NCBI RefSeq assembly: GCF_002101335.1
Contig: NZ_CP020773.1
Span: 186,001 to 250,000, forward strand
Direction: 5' to 3'
Length of the DNA stretch: 64,000 nucleotides
Source: Staphylococcus lutrae
Lineage (GTDB): Bacteria > Bacillota > Bacilli > Staphylococcales > Staphylococcaceae
In this document: one piece after another, positions 9,999 to 19,663 of the stretch
Layout of the letters: every line of letters starts with the position of its first letter
Numbering within the stretch: position 1 is the first letter of the stretch
Notes under the pieces: model-generated
The model's database searches: none
Told to the model about the DNA's origin: nothing
The model's input: the letters and a program-made list of their open reading frames with translations, nothing else
Translations under genes and position numbers: made by a program

Positions 9999-11666
9999 CT
10001 AGAATAGACCTATGGCGTGTCCATCATCAGTGACATCCATTTTTAATGCAGCAGGTTGCTTAGGTAATCCTGGCATGGTCATAATCGCACCTGTTAATGC
10101 AACGATGAAGCCCGCCCCTGTTTTCGCTTCAAGTTCACGAATCGTAATTTCAAAATCTGACGGTGCGCCTAAACGCGTTTGGTCATCTGTAAATGAGTAT
10201 TGCGTTTTAGCCATACATACCGGATAGTGATCCCAACCGTTTGCCTTAAACTGTGCTAATTGTTTTTGTGCTTTCGTAGTGAACGTGACTTTGCTTCCAC
10301 CATAAATCTCTTTTACTATTTTTTCGATTTTGTCTTCAAGTGGCATTTCCAAATCGTATAAACGTTTAAATTGATGCGGTGTTTCGATCACTTCAAGGAC
10401 TTTTTTTGCTAAATCCGTTCCGCCTTTTCCACCTTTTTCCCAAACTTCAGTCAGTGATAGCCGTACATTATTGCGCTCTGCCCACTGTTTTACAAATTCA
10501 AATTCAGCCTCTGTATCGTGGATGAATGCATTTAATGCGACCACAGGTTCAACACCAAACTTACGAATATTTTTTACGTGACGCTCTAAGTTTTTTATAC
10601 CATTTTTTAAAGCTTCCACATTTTCCTCTTTAAGATGGTCTTTTGAAACGCCTCCGTGCATCTTTAGCGCACGAATAGTCGCTACAACCACAACGGCATC
10701 AGGTTCGAAATCTGCTTTACGTGATTTAATATTGATGAACTTTTCGGCACCTAAATCAGAACCAAAGCCTGCCTCTGTCACAACAATATCGGCTAAATCA
10801 CGTGCCGTTTCTGTAGCAATAATTGAATTACAACCATGTGCAATATTCGCAAAAGGTCCCCCATGTACAAGTGCAGGTGTCCCTTCAATCGTTTGGACAA
10901 GATTTGGTTTAATCGCATCTTTTAAAATCATTGCGAGTGCACCTTGTACGCCTAAGTCTTTAACAGTAACGGGTTGACGTTCTCGCGTATAACCAATCGT
11001 AATTTTCGCAATACTTTCTTTTAAATCTTTGATGCCTGTGCTCAAACATAAAATAGCCATAATTTCTGAAGCCACTGTGATGTTGAAGCCATCTTCTCGA
11101 GGCACGCCTTGCGTCGGTCCACCTAGACCTACGATAACTTGACGTAATGCACGGTCGTTCATATCTAATACCCGTTTCCATTCGATACGACGTTGATCAA
11201 TTCCAAGCGCATTACCTTGATGAATATGGTTGTCTATGAACGCAGACAATGCATTATTTGCAGTCGTGATGGCATGGAAATCACCGTTAAAGTGGAGATT
11301 AATATCCTCCATCGGTAAGACTTGGGCATAGCCGCCACCCGTAGCCCCACCTTTTATACCAAATGTCGGACCTAATGCAGGTTCTCGTAATGCCACCATG
11401 ACATTTTTATTAATTTGTTGAAAGGCATCCGCCAATCCCACAGTCACAGTTGATTTACCTTCTCCAGCTGGTGTCGGACTCATTGCAGTGACTAGGACGA
11501 CTTTTCCCTTACCATTTTTTGTTTTAATTTTAGAAATATCAATTTTCGCCTTGTAATGTCCGTAAGGTTCTAAAGCATCTTCGGAAATACCGGCCTTATT
11601 TGCAATTTCTTTAATTGGTTTGAGTGTCGCTTGATTTGCAATTTCTAAATCTGTTAAATGACCCAC
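9999..11666 (-). CDS. fhs: Formate--tetrahydrofolate ligase
   Basis: A 555-residue enzyme that makes 10-formyl-THF from formate, THF and ATP. The ATP-binding loop [14 protein letters not shown] is near residue 65, followed by [20 protein letters not shown] and the C-terminal [12 protein letters not shown] typical of the family. The start is a GTG at 11666 ([12 protein letters not shown] read as Met), with GGGG about ten bases upstream. It gives the usual family length of 555; an ATG frame from 11720 would add 18 residues not expected in the family. It has its own terminator. Confidence 0.95.
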   Translation of the reverse strand: MGHLTDLEIANQATLKPIKEIANKAGISEDALEPYGHYKAKIDISKIKTKNGKGKVVLVTAMSPTPAGEGKSTVTVGLADAFQQINKNVMVALREPALGPTFGIKGGATGGGYAQVLPMEDINLHFNGDFHAITTANNALSAFIDNHIHQGNALGIDQRRIEWKRVLDMNDRALRQVIVGLGGPTQGVPREDGFNITVASEIMAILCLSTGIKDLKESIAKITIGYTRERQPVTVKDLGVQGALAMILKDAIKPNLVQTIEGTPALVHGGPFANIAHGCNSIIATETARDLADIVVTEAGFGSDLGAEKFINIKSRKADFEPDAVVVVATIRALKMHGGVSKDHLKEENVEALKNGIKNLERHVKNIRKFGVEPVVALNAFIHDTEAEFEFVKQWAERNNVRLSLTEVWEKGGKGGTDLAKKVLEVIETPHQFKRLYDLEMPLEDKIEKIVKEIYGGSKVTFTTKAQKQLAQFKANGWDHYPVCMAKTQYSFTDDQTRLGAPSDFEITIRELEAKTGAGFIVALTGAIMTMPGLPKQPAALKMDVTDDGHAIGLF

Positions 11667-11852
11667 AAAATTCAACCCCTTCATCGTTTTATAATACGCA
11701 TGCGATGTAAACGCATACATTTAGAGTTAAAGCACGTTGCTCATTATTAATGATAACGAACTCGTGCAAGGTTGTCGAACAAAACATGCTCAATCATTAT
11801 ATCCTTTCATTTTATCCTATGTATTGATTCTCAATTATCGTATACATCCAAC
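11667..11852. other. Intergenic, fhs upstream region
   Basis: The stretch between the fhs start and the acsA terminator should carry the fhs promoter on the minus strand; no convincing box could be picked. Two overlapping forward ORFs of 66 and 80 codons here lack ribosome sites and run into the terminator hairpin. Confidence 0.4.
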
Positions 11853-11930
11853 AAAAAAGGCCGAGACAATCCTCCGATACACCTTTCAACAATTTCGAAA
11901 GTCGTGTATCATCAAATGTCTCAGCCTTTC
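11853..11930 (-). terminator. Long terminator hairpin of acsA
   Basis: AAAGGCCGAGACA (from 11856) pairs with TGTCTCAGCCTTT (to 11929) with one mismatch. Inside, GATACAC pairs with GTGTATC and CTTTC with GAAAG, giving a tall three-part stem. A T-run follows on the minus strand. It lies 77 bases past the acsA stop. Confidence 0.82.
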
Positions 11931-12006
11931 GTTTGTGATATTAACAATCGTAAATGCATCGTTACGGGATAACAGATAAGATTAAAATCGTATACTATCA
12001 GCCGTA

Positions 12007-13716
12007 TTAATCTTCCATTGTGCTTAAATCACCTGTCGGCAAATCAAGCTCCCAAGCTTTTAACACGCGACGCATAATCTTACCTGAACGTGTTTTAGGT
12101 AATTTCTCTTTAAATTCAATTTCTCTTGGTGCCGCATGTGCTGCAAGACCTTCTTTTACAAATAATCGTATCTCTTCTTTAAGTGCGTCAGTCGGCTCAT
12201 AACCTTGACGTAACGCAATAAACGCTTTAATGATTTCACCACGAACCGGATCTGGCTTACCAATAACCCCTGCTTCTGCAACGGCTTTATGTTCTACTAA
12301 TTTAGATTCCACTTCAAATGGACCCACACGTTCACCTGCAGTCATAATAACATCATCGACACGTCCTTGGAACCAGAAATAACCATCTTCATCTTGGTAC
12401 GCCGAATCTCCTGATACATACCAATCACCGATGAAATAAGAGGCATATTTTTCGGGGTTTTTCCATACTTCACGCATCATCGAAGGCCAACCTTTTTTAA
12501 TCGCTAAGTTACCCATACGATTCGGTGGTAAACGATGACCTTCATTATCTATAATTGCCGCTTCAATACCTGGAAGTGGTTTCCCCATTGATCCTAATTT
12601 AATGTCTTCAGATGGATAATTGACGATCATATGTCCACCTGTTTCAGTCATCCACCATGTATCGAGTACACGTTTATGATACACCTTTTTCGCCCATTTA
12701 ATCACTTCTGGGTTCAAAGGTTCACCTACGGATAAAATGCTTCTTAATGAAGTCAAATCATATTTTTCAACGAGATCATCGCCTGCACTCATCAACATTC
12801 TCAAAGCAGTTGGTGCTGTATACCAAATCGTTACTTTAAAGTCTTCGATCATCGCATACCAGTTTTCCGGTGAGAATCGGCCGCCTGCGATACAGTTTGT
12901 GACCCCGTTTAACCACGGAGCAAAAATCCCATAGGACGTTCCTGTCACCCAACCTGGATCCGCAGTACACCAATAGACATCATCTTCATGAAAATCTAAT
13001 ACATACCGCCCTGAAATATAGTGTAATAACATGGCTTCTTGTACATGTAACACGCCTTTCGGTTGTCCAGTTGAACCAGAAGTATAGTGAAGAATTAAGC
13101 CGTCTTCACGTCCAAGCCATTCAATATCAAACGCAGTATCGGCTGTTTGCATCGCTTGATTGAAATCAACATACTGATCTTCAACAGTCTCATCCACTAC
13201 GACAATGGTTTCTAAATGTGGCAACTGATCTTGAGGAATCCGTGAGAGCAAACTATTCGTTGTAATGATGACTTTGGCTTCACTATTTTCTAAACGGTCT
13301 TTCACCGCCTTTTCCATAAATGCTTCAAATAATGGACCAACGATGCCTCCCAATTTTAAAACACCAAATAATGCAAAATAGAGCTCCGGTGTTCTTGGCA
13401 TAAAAATAAATACACGGTCACCTTTTTGTACGTTGGCTTTATCTTTTAGTACATTGGCTGCTTGGTTTGATTTTTCCTGCATCTCTTTAAAAGTATAACT
13501 TTCTTTACGTTGTTGATCTTTATAATTTAACGCGATTTTGTCTGCTTTCCCATCTTTAACGTGGCGATCAATACATTCATAGGCCATATTGACTTTGCCA
13601 GTTTCATACCAAGAAAAGACTTTTTCTACTTCTTTCCAATCGAATTGGTCATATGTTGTTTGATAATCTTTGAGGTTAAAGTTTCCTTGTTCCCCTTTGT
13701 AAACTTCGACTTTCAT
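12007..13716 (-). CDS. acsA: Acetyl-CoA synthetase, AMP-forming
   Basis: A 569-residue enzyme that activates acetate to acetyl-CoA through acetyl-AMP. The AMP-binding P-loop TSGSTGQPKG is near residue 215, WWMTETGGH is the adenylate-forming motif, YVSGDSAYQDEDGY marks the hinge, and PKTRSGKIMRR near 543 carries the lysine normally acetylated for control. The ATG at 13716 (MKVEVYKG) is used with AAAGGGGG upstream; the preceding GTG is less likely. It is divergent from acuA-acuC, whose products modify this lysine in Bacillus. A cre box lies between its promoter and start. Confidence 0.95.
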   Translation of the reverse strand: MKVEVYKGEQGNFNLKDYQTTYDQFDWKEVEKVFSWYETGKVNMAYECIDRHVKDGKADKIALNYKDQQRKESYTFKEMQEKSNQAANVLKDKANVQKGDRVFIFMPRTPELYFALFGVLKLGGIVGPLFEAFMEKAVKDRLENSEAKVIITTNSLLSRIPQDQLPHLETIVVVDETVEDQYVDFNQAMQTADTAFDIEWLGREDGLILHYTSGSTGQPKGVLHVQEAMLLHYISGRYVLDFHEDDVYWCTADPGWVTGTSYGIFAPWLNGVTNCIAGGRFSPENWYAMIEDFKVTIWYTAPTALRMLMSAGDDLVEKYDLTSLRSILSVGEPLNPEVIKWAKKVYHKRVLDTWWMTETGGHMIVNYPSEDIKLGSMGKPLPGIEAAIIDNEGHRLPPNRMGNLAIKKGWPSMMREVWKNPEKYASYFIGDWYVSGDSAYQDEDGYFWFQGRVDDVIMTAGERVGPFEVESKLVEHKAVAEAGVIGKPDPVRGEIIKAFIALRQGYEPTDALKEEIRLFVKEGLAAHAAPREIEFKEKLPKTRSGKIMRRVLKAWELDLPTGDLSTMED

Positions 13717-13735
13717 CACGAATCCCCCTTTGTAT

Positions 13736-13750
13736 TGTCATCGCTTTCAA
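13736..13750 (-). promoter_or_regulatory. cre box (CcpA operator) at acsA/acuA
   Basis: Read on the minus strand, TTGAAAGCGATGACA matches the cre consensus WTGNAANCGNWNNCW at every fixed position. It lies about 4-18 bases downstream of the predicted acsA transcription start, a position that usually means repression by CcpA with glucose. ccpA is encoded 2 kb away. Confidence 0.85.
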
Positions 13751-13760
13751 AACTAATGTT

Positions 13761-13789
13761 ATTATACCTTATCAGTATGCTGTTTTCAA
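13761..13789 (-). promoter_or_regulatory. Promoter of acsA
   Basis: On the minus strand TTGAAA (13789-13784) and TATAAT (13766-13761) are separated by 17 bases. Transcription should begin near 13754, immediately before the cre box. Confidence 0.82.
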
Positions 13790-13814
13790 AAAATTGTACT
13801 TATTCAGAATTCAG

Positions 13815-13843
13815 ATGAAAATACATGAGTCATACATTATAAT
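13815..13843 (+). promoter_or_regulatory. Possible promoter of acuA-acuC
   Basis: TATAAT at 13838-13843 with a weak -35 (ATGAAA, 13815-13820) at 17-base spacing, 38 bases before the acuA start. The -10 is perfect; the -35 matches four of six. Confidence 0.55.
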
Positions 13844-13880
13844 AAAAATAGTGAAATCATATGAGAAAGGGGATGGCGGT

Positions 13881-14513
13881 ATGAAACACGTTAAAACATA
13901 TGAAAAGGAACGTTATACAGTGGACGGGCAAACATTTGTTATTGAGGGACCTGTTTCTAAAACATACTTACAGGAAATGACTTTTGATGATGGTCTTGAC
14001 GCATTTCGTATCCCTATTGAGCAATTCGAGGCGATACAAGAAATTAGTACATTGGATGAAGGACGTATTTATATAATTAGAAAAGAGAAGCATATAGTTG
14101 GTTATGTCACATATTTATACCCTGACCCACTTGAGCGATGGTCTGAAGGACAGCTCCCTTACCTATTAGAACTAGGGGCAATTGAAATTAGTTTAGCTTA
14201 CCGTGGCCTCGGATTAGGACGCATTTTGCTCAAAGTCAGCACAAGAAGTCCCGAGTTAGAGGATTATATTATAATGACGACTGAATATTATTGGCATTGG
14301 GATTTGAAAAATTCTCAACTCGATGTATTTGAATATAAAAAACTCATGCAACGAATGATGGCCAGTGGCGGGTTAGAAGTATTTGCCACTGACGATCCAG
14401 AAATTACGAGTCACCCTGCAAATTGTTTAATGGCACGTATCGGTAAAAACATCACAGTTGAACAAATGGAAGCGTTTGATAATATAAGATTTATGAATCG
14501 TTTCTTTTTCTAA
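13881..14513 (+). CDS. acuA: Protein acetyltransferase AcuA
   Basis: A 210-residue GNAT-family protein that in Bacillus acetylates and inactivates AcsA. The acetyl-CoA-binding region is visible as GAIEISLAYRGLGLGRILL (Q/RxxGxG/A type). The start at 13881 (MKHVKTYEKERY) follows AAAGGGGAT; upstream in-frame ATGs lack ribosome sites. It is divergent from its target gene acsA and followed 16 bases later by acuC. No acuB with CBS domains is present, unlike the Bacillus acuABC operon. Confidence 0.9.
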   Translation: MKHVKTYEKERYTVDGQTFVIEGPVSKTYLQEMTFDDGLDAFRIPIEQFEAIQEISTLDEGRIYIIRKEKHIVGYVTYLYPDPLERWSEGQLPYLLELGAIEISLAYRGLGLGRILLKVSTRSPELEDYIIMTTEYYWHWDLKNSQLDVFEYKKLMQRMMASGGLEVFATDDPEITSHPANCLMARIGKNITVEQMEAFDNIRFMNRFFF

Positions 14514-14529
14514 AGGGGGGGGAGGTCAT

Positions 14530-15687
14530 ATGAAAAATCAGTTAAAACGAGAAACAGGCTATGTCTATGCGGATTCATTGTTGCGCTATCGGTTCCATAA
14601 TAAGCATCCGTTTAATCAAATGCGTGTAAAATTGACGACTGAATTATTGTTATCTACAGGCTTTCTCTCAAAGGACCAAATTATCGTCCCTAGGCAAGCA
14701 ACAGTAGACGAGATTGCTACGATTCATAAATATGATTATATACAAGCAGTTATAAGAGGAGAAAAAAACCTTTTACGCCCTGATGAACAACAAAAATATG
14801 GTTTAGGCGATGAGGACACCCACGTGTTTTCACGCATACACAGAAGTACAGCAACGATCATTGGAGGTGGATTAAATTTAATCGATGCCATCATGTCTGG
14901 AAAATTCCGCAATGGCTGTCATTTAGGTGGTGGTCTCCATCATGCACATGAAGGACGTGCCAGTGGTTTTTGTGTTTATAACGATGCAGCGATTTATATC
15001 AAATATCTCAACGAAAAATATCATCAACGTGTGTTATATATTGATACGGATGCACATCATGGAGACGGTGTCCAATGGTCTTTCTACACGTCTAATCAAG
15101 TCATGAATTATTCCATCCATGAAACGGGTAAATTTCTTTTCCCCGGATCCGGGCACTATACAGAACGCGGGGCAGAAGAAGGATTTGGCTATTGTATTAA
15201 TCTCCCTCTTGAGCCTTATACAGAACATGATTCCTTTATAGAAGTATTCACTAAAACACTTTATCAAGTCGTTGATTCTTTCAAGCCAGACTTTATTGTC
15301 AGTGTGATTGGCTCAGATATACACTACTTAGATCCTTTAACACATATGAGTTGCAATTTAAATACGCTTTACGATATTCCTTATATCATAACCGATATCG
15401 CTGAAACATATTGTAATGGAAAAGTCATCATGTTAGGCGGGGGCGGCTATAATATTTGGCGTGTTGTTCCCAGAGCATGGAGTCACATTTATTTCAGTTT
15501 GATACATCAGCCACGATTAACAGGTCGTTTACCTGAAAAATGGCTAAACAAATGGAAACAGTACAGCCCGGTTCCTATTCCCGAATACTGGGAAGAACAA
15601 TTTCAAGATTATCAGGTCATTCCACGGCGATCAGAAATCAGCCAACAAAACCTTCAAGTCGCGTCAAATATATTAAACTGGTTTTAA
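14530..15687 (+). CDS. acuC: AcuC, histone-deacetylase-family protein
   Basis: A 385-residue class I/II deacetylase-fold protein that in Bacillus removes the acetyl group from AcsA and so reactivates it. Zinc-site motifs are seen: GGGLHHAHEGRASGFC with the charge-relay histidines, YIDTDAHHGDGVQ with metal-binding Asp and His, and LGGGGYN near the C-terminus. The ATG at 14530 is preceded by an uninterrupted run of eight G followed by AGG, an unusual Shine-Dalgarno region. It forms an operon with acuA. Confidence 0.93.
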   Translation: MKNQLKRETGYVYADSLLRYRFHNKHPFNQMRVKLTTELLLSTGFLSKDQIIVPRQATVDEIATIHKYDYIQAVIRGEKNLLRPDEQQKYGLGDEDTHVFSRIHRSTATIIGGGLNLIDAIMSGKFRNGCHLGGGLHHAHEGRASGFCVYNDAAIYIKYLNEKYHQRVLYIDTDAHHGDGVQWSFYTSNQVMNYSIHETGKFLFPGSGHYTERGAEEGFGYCINLPLEPYTEHDSFIEVFTKTLYQVVDSFKPDFIVSVIGSDIHYLDPLTHMSCNLNTLYDIPYIITDIAETYCNGKVIMLGGGGYNIWRVVPRAWSHIYFSLIHQPRLTGRLPEKWLNKWKQYSPVPIPEYWEEQFQDYQVIPRRSEISQQNLQVASNILNWF

Positions 15688-15750
15688 TCAATTCAGCGTG
15701 GCAAAACGAATCAATATGACTCGTATTAAAATGTAATCAATTAAAACATA

Positions 15751-15796
15751 AAAATCCCCCACTTGCGCTGACAAAAAGCTCTGCAAACGTGGGGGA
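15751..15796 (-). terminator. Terminator between acuC and ccpA
   Basis: TCCCCCAC at 15755-15762 pairs with GTGGGGGA at 15789-15796, with inner TTGC/GCAA pairing. On the minus strand TTTTATGTTTT follows, so it ends ccpA; it could also stop acuC transcripts. Confidence 0.82.
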
Positions 15797-15848
15797 CATC
15801 CATTGAGATTCATCATACCGCTACCCGTACATGTTGGTTGCGCCTCGA

Positions 15849-16844
15849 TTATGAAGGTCTTGTTGTACCTCGGTATTGAATTTGATACGGAAGTATGACA
15901 TTCGGTTCTTCGATGTCTTCATTATTCATATATTTCGTTAATAAACGCATCCCTACCGCACCAATATCATATAACGGTTGAATGACACTTGATAACTGTG
16001 GTCTAACCATCTCAACTAACCGTGTATTATTAAAACTTACGACTTGTATATCTTCCGGTATTTTCAAACCGTGGTCTAATGCAGCATGGACGATTCCAAT
16101 CGCTTGCTCATCACTGATTGATAGGACAGCATCCGGTTGATATTGACTTAATTTTTCAAATGAACGCAAACCATCTTTATATGTTTCATTTCCAAGATAT
16201 AACAAATGATCATCTACAGGTAGTTGATGCGCCTCGAGCACGGATTTCAAACCTTCATATACATCTTCCTGTGCTTTTTTAGAGTATCCACCACCTACAA
16301 AAGCAATTTTCGTTGCGCCTGATTCAACTAATTGTTGTGTTACTTCTTTACTTGCTTGCACAAAATCGATATTCACCGACGCAATACCATCATCTTTACC
16401 ATTCGTTCCTGATACAACAACTGGAACTGATGCGCGGCTGATTTGCGCCTTAATATCATCTGTTAATGTACCGCCGAGAAAAATAATCCCATCCACTTGT
16501 TTGCTTAATAAATTGTTGAAAATCTCTTTTTCTTTCTCAGGATCATCGTCAGAATTTGAAATAATTGTTTGATATTTATACATTGTTGCGATGTCTTCTA
16601 ACCCTCGCGCCAATTGTGAGTAATAAATATTAGAAATATCCGGAATAATTACACCTACTGTAGTCGTTTTTTTACTTGCTAAACCACGAGCTACTGCATT
16701 AGGACGATAATTCAATCGTTTGATGACCTCATTTACCTTATCTCTTGTTTCAGGTTTTACGTTTTGATTCCCATTCACTACCCGTGATACCGTTGCCATA
16801 GAGACTCTTGCTTCTCGAGCAACATCATAAATGGTTACAGTCAT
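15849..16844 (-). CDS. ccpA: Catabolite control protein A
   Basis: A 331-residue LacI/GalR regulator. The N-terminal helix-turn-helix is [20 protein letters not shown], followed by the hinge helix region [11 protein letters not shown] and a periplasmic-binding-protein-like core for HPr-Ser46-P and effectors. Sequence and length match CcpA rather than other LacI members. In low-GC Gram-positives it binds cre sites to repress or activate carbon genes; perfect or near-perfect cre boxes lie at acsA/acuA and putA in this window. GAGGAAG precedes the ATG. It is followed by a strong terminator. Confidence 0.96.
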   Translation of the reverse strand: MTVTIYDVAREARVSMATVSRVVNGNQNVKPETRDKVNEVIKRLNYRPNAVARGLASKKTTTVGVIIPDISNIYYSQLARGLEDIATMYKYQTIISNSDDDPEKEKEIFNNLLSKQVDGIIFLGGTLTDDIKAQISRASVPVVVSGTNGKDDGIASVNIDFVQASKEVTQQLVESGATKIAFVGGGYSKKAQEDVYEGLKSVLEAHQLPVDDHLLYLGNETYKDGLRSFEKLSQYQPDAVLSISDEQAIGIVHAALDHGLKIPEDIQVVSFNNTRLVEMVRPQLSSVIQPLYDIGAVGMRLLTKYMNNEDIEEPNVILPYQIQYRGTTRPS

Positions 16845-17187
16845 AATTCTTCCTCCTTGAAAACACTTTATTTATGATTGTTATCAGTTTTCATATCATT
16901 TTCAAAGTGTATCATAATTCGACATGTTAAGTAATCTAAAACGCTTTCTTGTCATGGATTTGTCATATTTATATCACTCTAAATGACAAAGTTACCATTT
17001 TACATTTAAGCCTTTTTTATGTATTGGTTATCGTTAATCACATATGATTGACATCTTGTTATCGTTTCTTTCCAGCTGAGTCACGTTTTTCTTTTCAATG
17101 AAATGCAAAGTTCTACTTCTTCAAATGTATCGCGAGTATACGTGCATCCCTGCTTGCGCGTCCATGATTTTCCTATCATTCAACGTG
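16845..17187 (-). promoter_or_regulatory. ccpA upstream region with a partial cre-like box
   Basis: This 340-base gap separates ccpA from the DAHP synthase terminator. On the minus strand AAGAAAGCGTTTTAG (16950-16936) keeps the GNAANCGNW core of a cre box but misses three of the eight informative positions. It may be an autoregulatory site. No promoter boxes could be chosen with confidence, and no ORF is seen. Confidence 0.4.
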
Positions 17188-17230
17188 TAAAAAAGGATAA
17201 ACAATCGTATTGCTACGACAATTTATCCTT
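17188..17230 (-). terminator. Terminator of the DAHP synthase gene
   Basis: AAGGATAAA at 17193-17201 pairs with TTTATCCTT at 17222-17230, with inner CGTA/TACG pairing. A T-run follows on the minus strand. Confidence 0.85.
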
Positions 17231-17246
17231 ATACTGTCACGGTGTA

Positions 17247-18338
17247 CTACTTCAATTGTTTTTGGTTATACATTTCTGAAAGTGGCTTAAGTTCATTATA
17301 GAACGTATCAAATTCATTTAAATCCATTTGCTGACCACTGTCACTTAACGCCACAGCAGGCTCTGGATGCACTTCTGCCATTACACCATCTGCACCGACA
17401 GCCAATGCCGCTTTCGCCGCTGGTAACATGATATCTTTGCGACCTGTACTATGTGTCACATCGACCATCACAGGTAAGTGCGTCCCTTGTTTTAAAATAG
17501 GGACTGCGGAAATATCAAGTGTGTTACGTGTGGCTTTTTCATAAGTCCGAATACCGCGCTCACATAAAATGATATTTTGATTCCCTTCAGAAGCAATGTA
17601 TTCTGCTGCATATACAAATTCTTCAATTGTAGCAGAAAGGCCCCGTTTTAGTAAAATCGGTTTACGTGTGCGCCCCGCCTCTTTCAGCAATTCAAAGTTC
17701 TGCATATTACGTGCACCAATCTGGAAGACATCTAAATATTGATCAGCCAGTTCGAAGTCATTTGGATGAACAATTTCACTCACCACATTCAAATCATATT
17801 GATCTTTAATTTGCTTTAATATTTTTAAACCTTCTCCACCGAGACCTTGGAAATCATAAGGCGATGTGCGTGGTTTAAATGCACCCCCACGAATGAATTT
17901 TTCACCTTTCGCTTTTAAATCTCGCGCAACAGCGTCGATTTGTTCATATGATTCTACTGAGCATGGGCCGAAGACAAATGTTTTTTGACCTTCACCAATG
18001 ATCCCCCCATTATCAAATTGAACAATGGTATCTTCTGGTTTTAATTTACGTGAGACATATAAATGTTTTTCGTTATCTGATTTTTGTAAGTCTGTGGATG
18101 CTTTGAAAATCTCTTTGAACAATTGTTTGATGACATTATCATTAAACGGACCTTTATTTTTATCGATAAGTGTGTTTAGCATTTCTTTTTCTCGTTGAGG
18201 GTCATAAATCACCGTACTTTGTTTACGTTTTTCCTCACCGATTTTTTGAGCTAACTCTCCCCGTTTTGATAATAAATCTAAAATTTGATCATTAATATCT
18301 TCAATTTGTTTTCTGTATAATTCTAAATTACTTACCAT
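17247..18338 (-). CDS. aroA: Bifunctional chorismate mutase / DAHP synthase
   Basis: A 363-residue fusion. Residues 1 to about 90 are an AroQ-type chorismate mutase ([20 protein letters not shown], then KIGEEKRKQ). The rest is a DAHP synthase barrel with [42 protein letters not shown] and [12 protein letters not shown]. It makes 3-deoxy-7-phosphoheptulonate, the first step of aromatic amino acid synthesis; the mutase domain usually provides feedback by chorismate or prephenate. The symbol follows Bacillus usage, not the E. coli EPSP synthase. The ribosome site is GGGGGG; a 14-base palindrome lies in the leader. Confidence 0.95.
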   Translation of the reverse strand: MVSNLELYRKQIEDINDQILDLLSKRGELAQKIGEEKRKQSTVIYDPQREKEMLNTLIDKNKGPFNDNVIKQLFKEIFKASTDLQKSDNEKHLYVSRKLKPEDTIVQFDNGGIIGEGQKTFVFGPCSVESYEQIDAVARDLKAKGEKFIRGGAFKPRTSPYDFQGLGGEGLKILKQIKDQYDLNVVSEIVHPNDFELADQYLDVFQIGARNMQNFELLKEAGRTRKPILLKRGLSATIEEFVYAAEYIASEGNQNIILCERGIRTYEKATRNTLDISAVPILKQGTHLPVMVDVTHSTGRKDIMLPAAKAALAVGADGVMAEVHPEPAVALSDSGQQMDLNEFDTFYNELKPLSEMYNQKQLK

Positions 18339-18718
18339 CTTAATTTCCCCCCAGCGATTTCTGACTCGCTTTAAAGCGATAAAATTTTAAAGGTTGATAC
18401 TGAGTATACTAACAGTAAAATTTAGTTATTTCAACCCTTTTCGAGTTAAAATAACACAGAACTTGATTGATATGTTTAAGTTAATGTTATTTGATGATAC
18501 GAGACGAAACAGATTCATCAAAAGTCATATGGCGCGAGTGGATTTAAATCACGATTCATTCGCGTATGCAACATACAAATTTGAATCTGTATATGTGTTA
18601 ATATATGGCAAATGATGAATCATTACAAGTAAGTCTATCATTCAAATCAAATATATAAGATTCCTATCATTCACACCGCTCATTTGTTCACTATTAAAAT
18701 GTACTTAAAAAGTGTCAA
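18339..18718. other. Intergenic region upstream of the DAHP synthase gene
   Basis: This stretch holds the leader of the DAHP synthase gene, including the palindrome TCGCTTTAAAGCGA at 18366-18379. A forward 73-codon ORF (18394-18615) has no ribosome site and odd composition, so it is not accepted. Nothing else is recognised. Confidence 0.4.
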
Positions 18719-18758
18719 AAAAATTGGGACTTATGAGATGAAGTCACCTCATAAGTCC
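18719..18758 (-). terminator. Terminator of the YtxH-like gene
   Basis: GGACTTATGAG at 18727-18737 pairs perfectly with CTCATAAGTCC at 18748-18758. On the minus strand CCCAATTTTTTT follows. Confidence 0.87.
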
Positions 18759-18792
18759 TCAATGTCATTACTCATACGTCTCTCAGTGCATC

Positions 18793-19428
18793 TTAATCGT
18801 TAAATGTATGTTTGCCTACTTTTTTGTTCAATTTTTTTACATCTTCTGACTTTTGTTTGTCTACCGTTGTCGTTTCAGTCTTTTTTTGAGCAGTCTGTTG
18901 TTGTGATTCAATATCATGTGTGATAACACCATTTTCAAAAACCGCCTGACGATGTCCCTGTTGCTCCGTATCTATATGATTTGCCTCTTTTTGTTTTTCG
19001 CTCGGTTCTTGCTTGATTTCGTCGTTTTTTGACGCCTGATTCGGAACAGAAGGCGCTTGTAGACGATCTGAGTCCACTTCACTACGAATTGCACGTAATT
19101 GGGCAGCATGCTCGGAAACAGTTCCTTCGTCAACAGGTGATGCTTGAGCTGTTTCATCTTTAATGCGTCTCGCTTCTGATTTCAATGCTTCCGCTTTACG
19201 AATTGCATCTTCTCTTAATTTCTGAGCGTGTTCTCGTCCATAAAATTGATTTTTCGTACGTTTGGATTGTGCAATATTCGGTTTTAAGATGAATCCTAAT
19301 GCACTTCCCAAGATTGCCCCTGCCACAAATCCGAATACAAAGTCTAAAGGTTTATAACCTGGTTCATATTGAGGAACTTCATAGCTTTCTAATCCTTTTG
19401 TATACAAATCTCGATTATATTTTTCCAT
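18793..19428 (-). CDS. YtxH-domain protein
   Basis: A 211-residue protein with a single membrane segment near residues 27-48 (LDFVFGFVAGAILGSALGFIL, the glycine-rich YtxH signature). A long, charged, Glu/Lys/Gln-rich and probably coiled or disordered region follows to the end. YtxH proteins are membrane-associated and often stress-linked in Bacillus and Staphylococcus; no biochemical role is established. It lies downstream of the DUF948 gene, separated by 235 bases that hold an inverted repeat overlapping a putative promoter, so it may be transcribed on its own. Confidence 0.78.
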   Translation of the reverse strand: MEKYNRDLYTKGLESYEVPQYEPGYKPLDFVFGFVAGAILGSALGFILKPNIAQSKRTKNQFYGREHAQKLREDAIRKAEALKSEARRIKDETAQASPVDEGTVSEHAAQLRAIRSEVDSDRLQAPSVPNQASKNDEIKQEPSEKQKEANHIDTEQQGHRQAVFENGVITHDIESQQQTAQKKTETTTVDKQKSEDVKKLNKKVGKHTFND

Positions 19429-19451
19429 CGTTCTTCATAGCCTCCTATAAT

Positions 19452-19500
19452 AAATGCACTTAAATCAAGTATGATACTCATTTAAGTGCATTTCGTTCAA
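19452..19500 (-). promoter_or_regulatory. Putative promoter with overlapping inverted repeat, ytxH-like gene
   Basis: On the minus strand TTGAAC (19500-19495) and TATCAT (19476-19471) are 18 bases apart. The perfect 14-base inverted repeat AAATGCACTTAAAT / ATTTAAGTGCATTT (19452-19465 and 19480-19493) flanks the -10, as an operator would. The repeat could instead be an attenuator hairpin; its end lies 24 bases from the start codon. Confidence 0.5.
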
Positions 19501-19663
19501 AGCTTATTTAAACTGACCAACACTTATTGACGATTTGAATCTATGTCATTCAATGTTGTATATTTCATTCTACTTTCAAGAAAAAATGACTGCAACATGA
19601 TTAAATCTTTATGCTCATGTTAATGTCCAACTTATCCGTAAATAATGCCTTGTTATTAAGCTA

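Noticed and set aside
11737..11979. Two overlapping forward ORFs between fhs and acsA
   Set aside because: They run through the long acsA terminator hairpin, lack ribosome sites and look like random AT-rich reading frames.
18394..18615. Forward 73-codon ORF upstream of the DAHP synthase gene
   Set aside because: No ribosome site, lies over the divergent promoter region, and the translation has no recognisable pattern.
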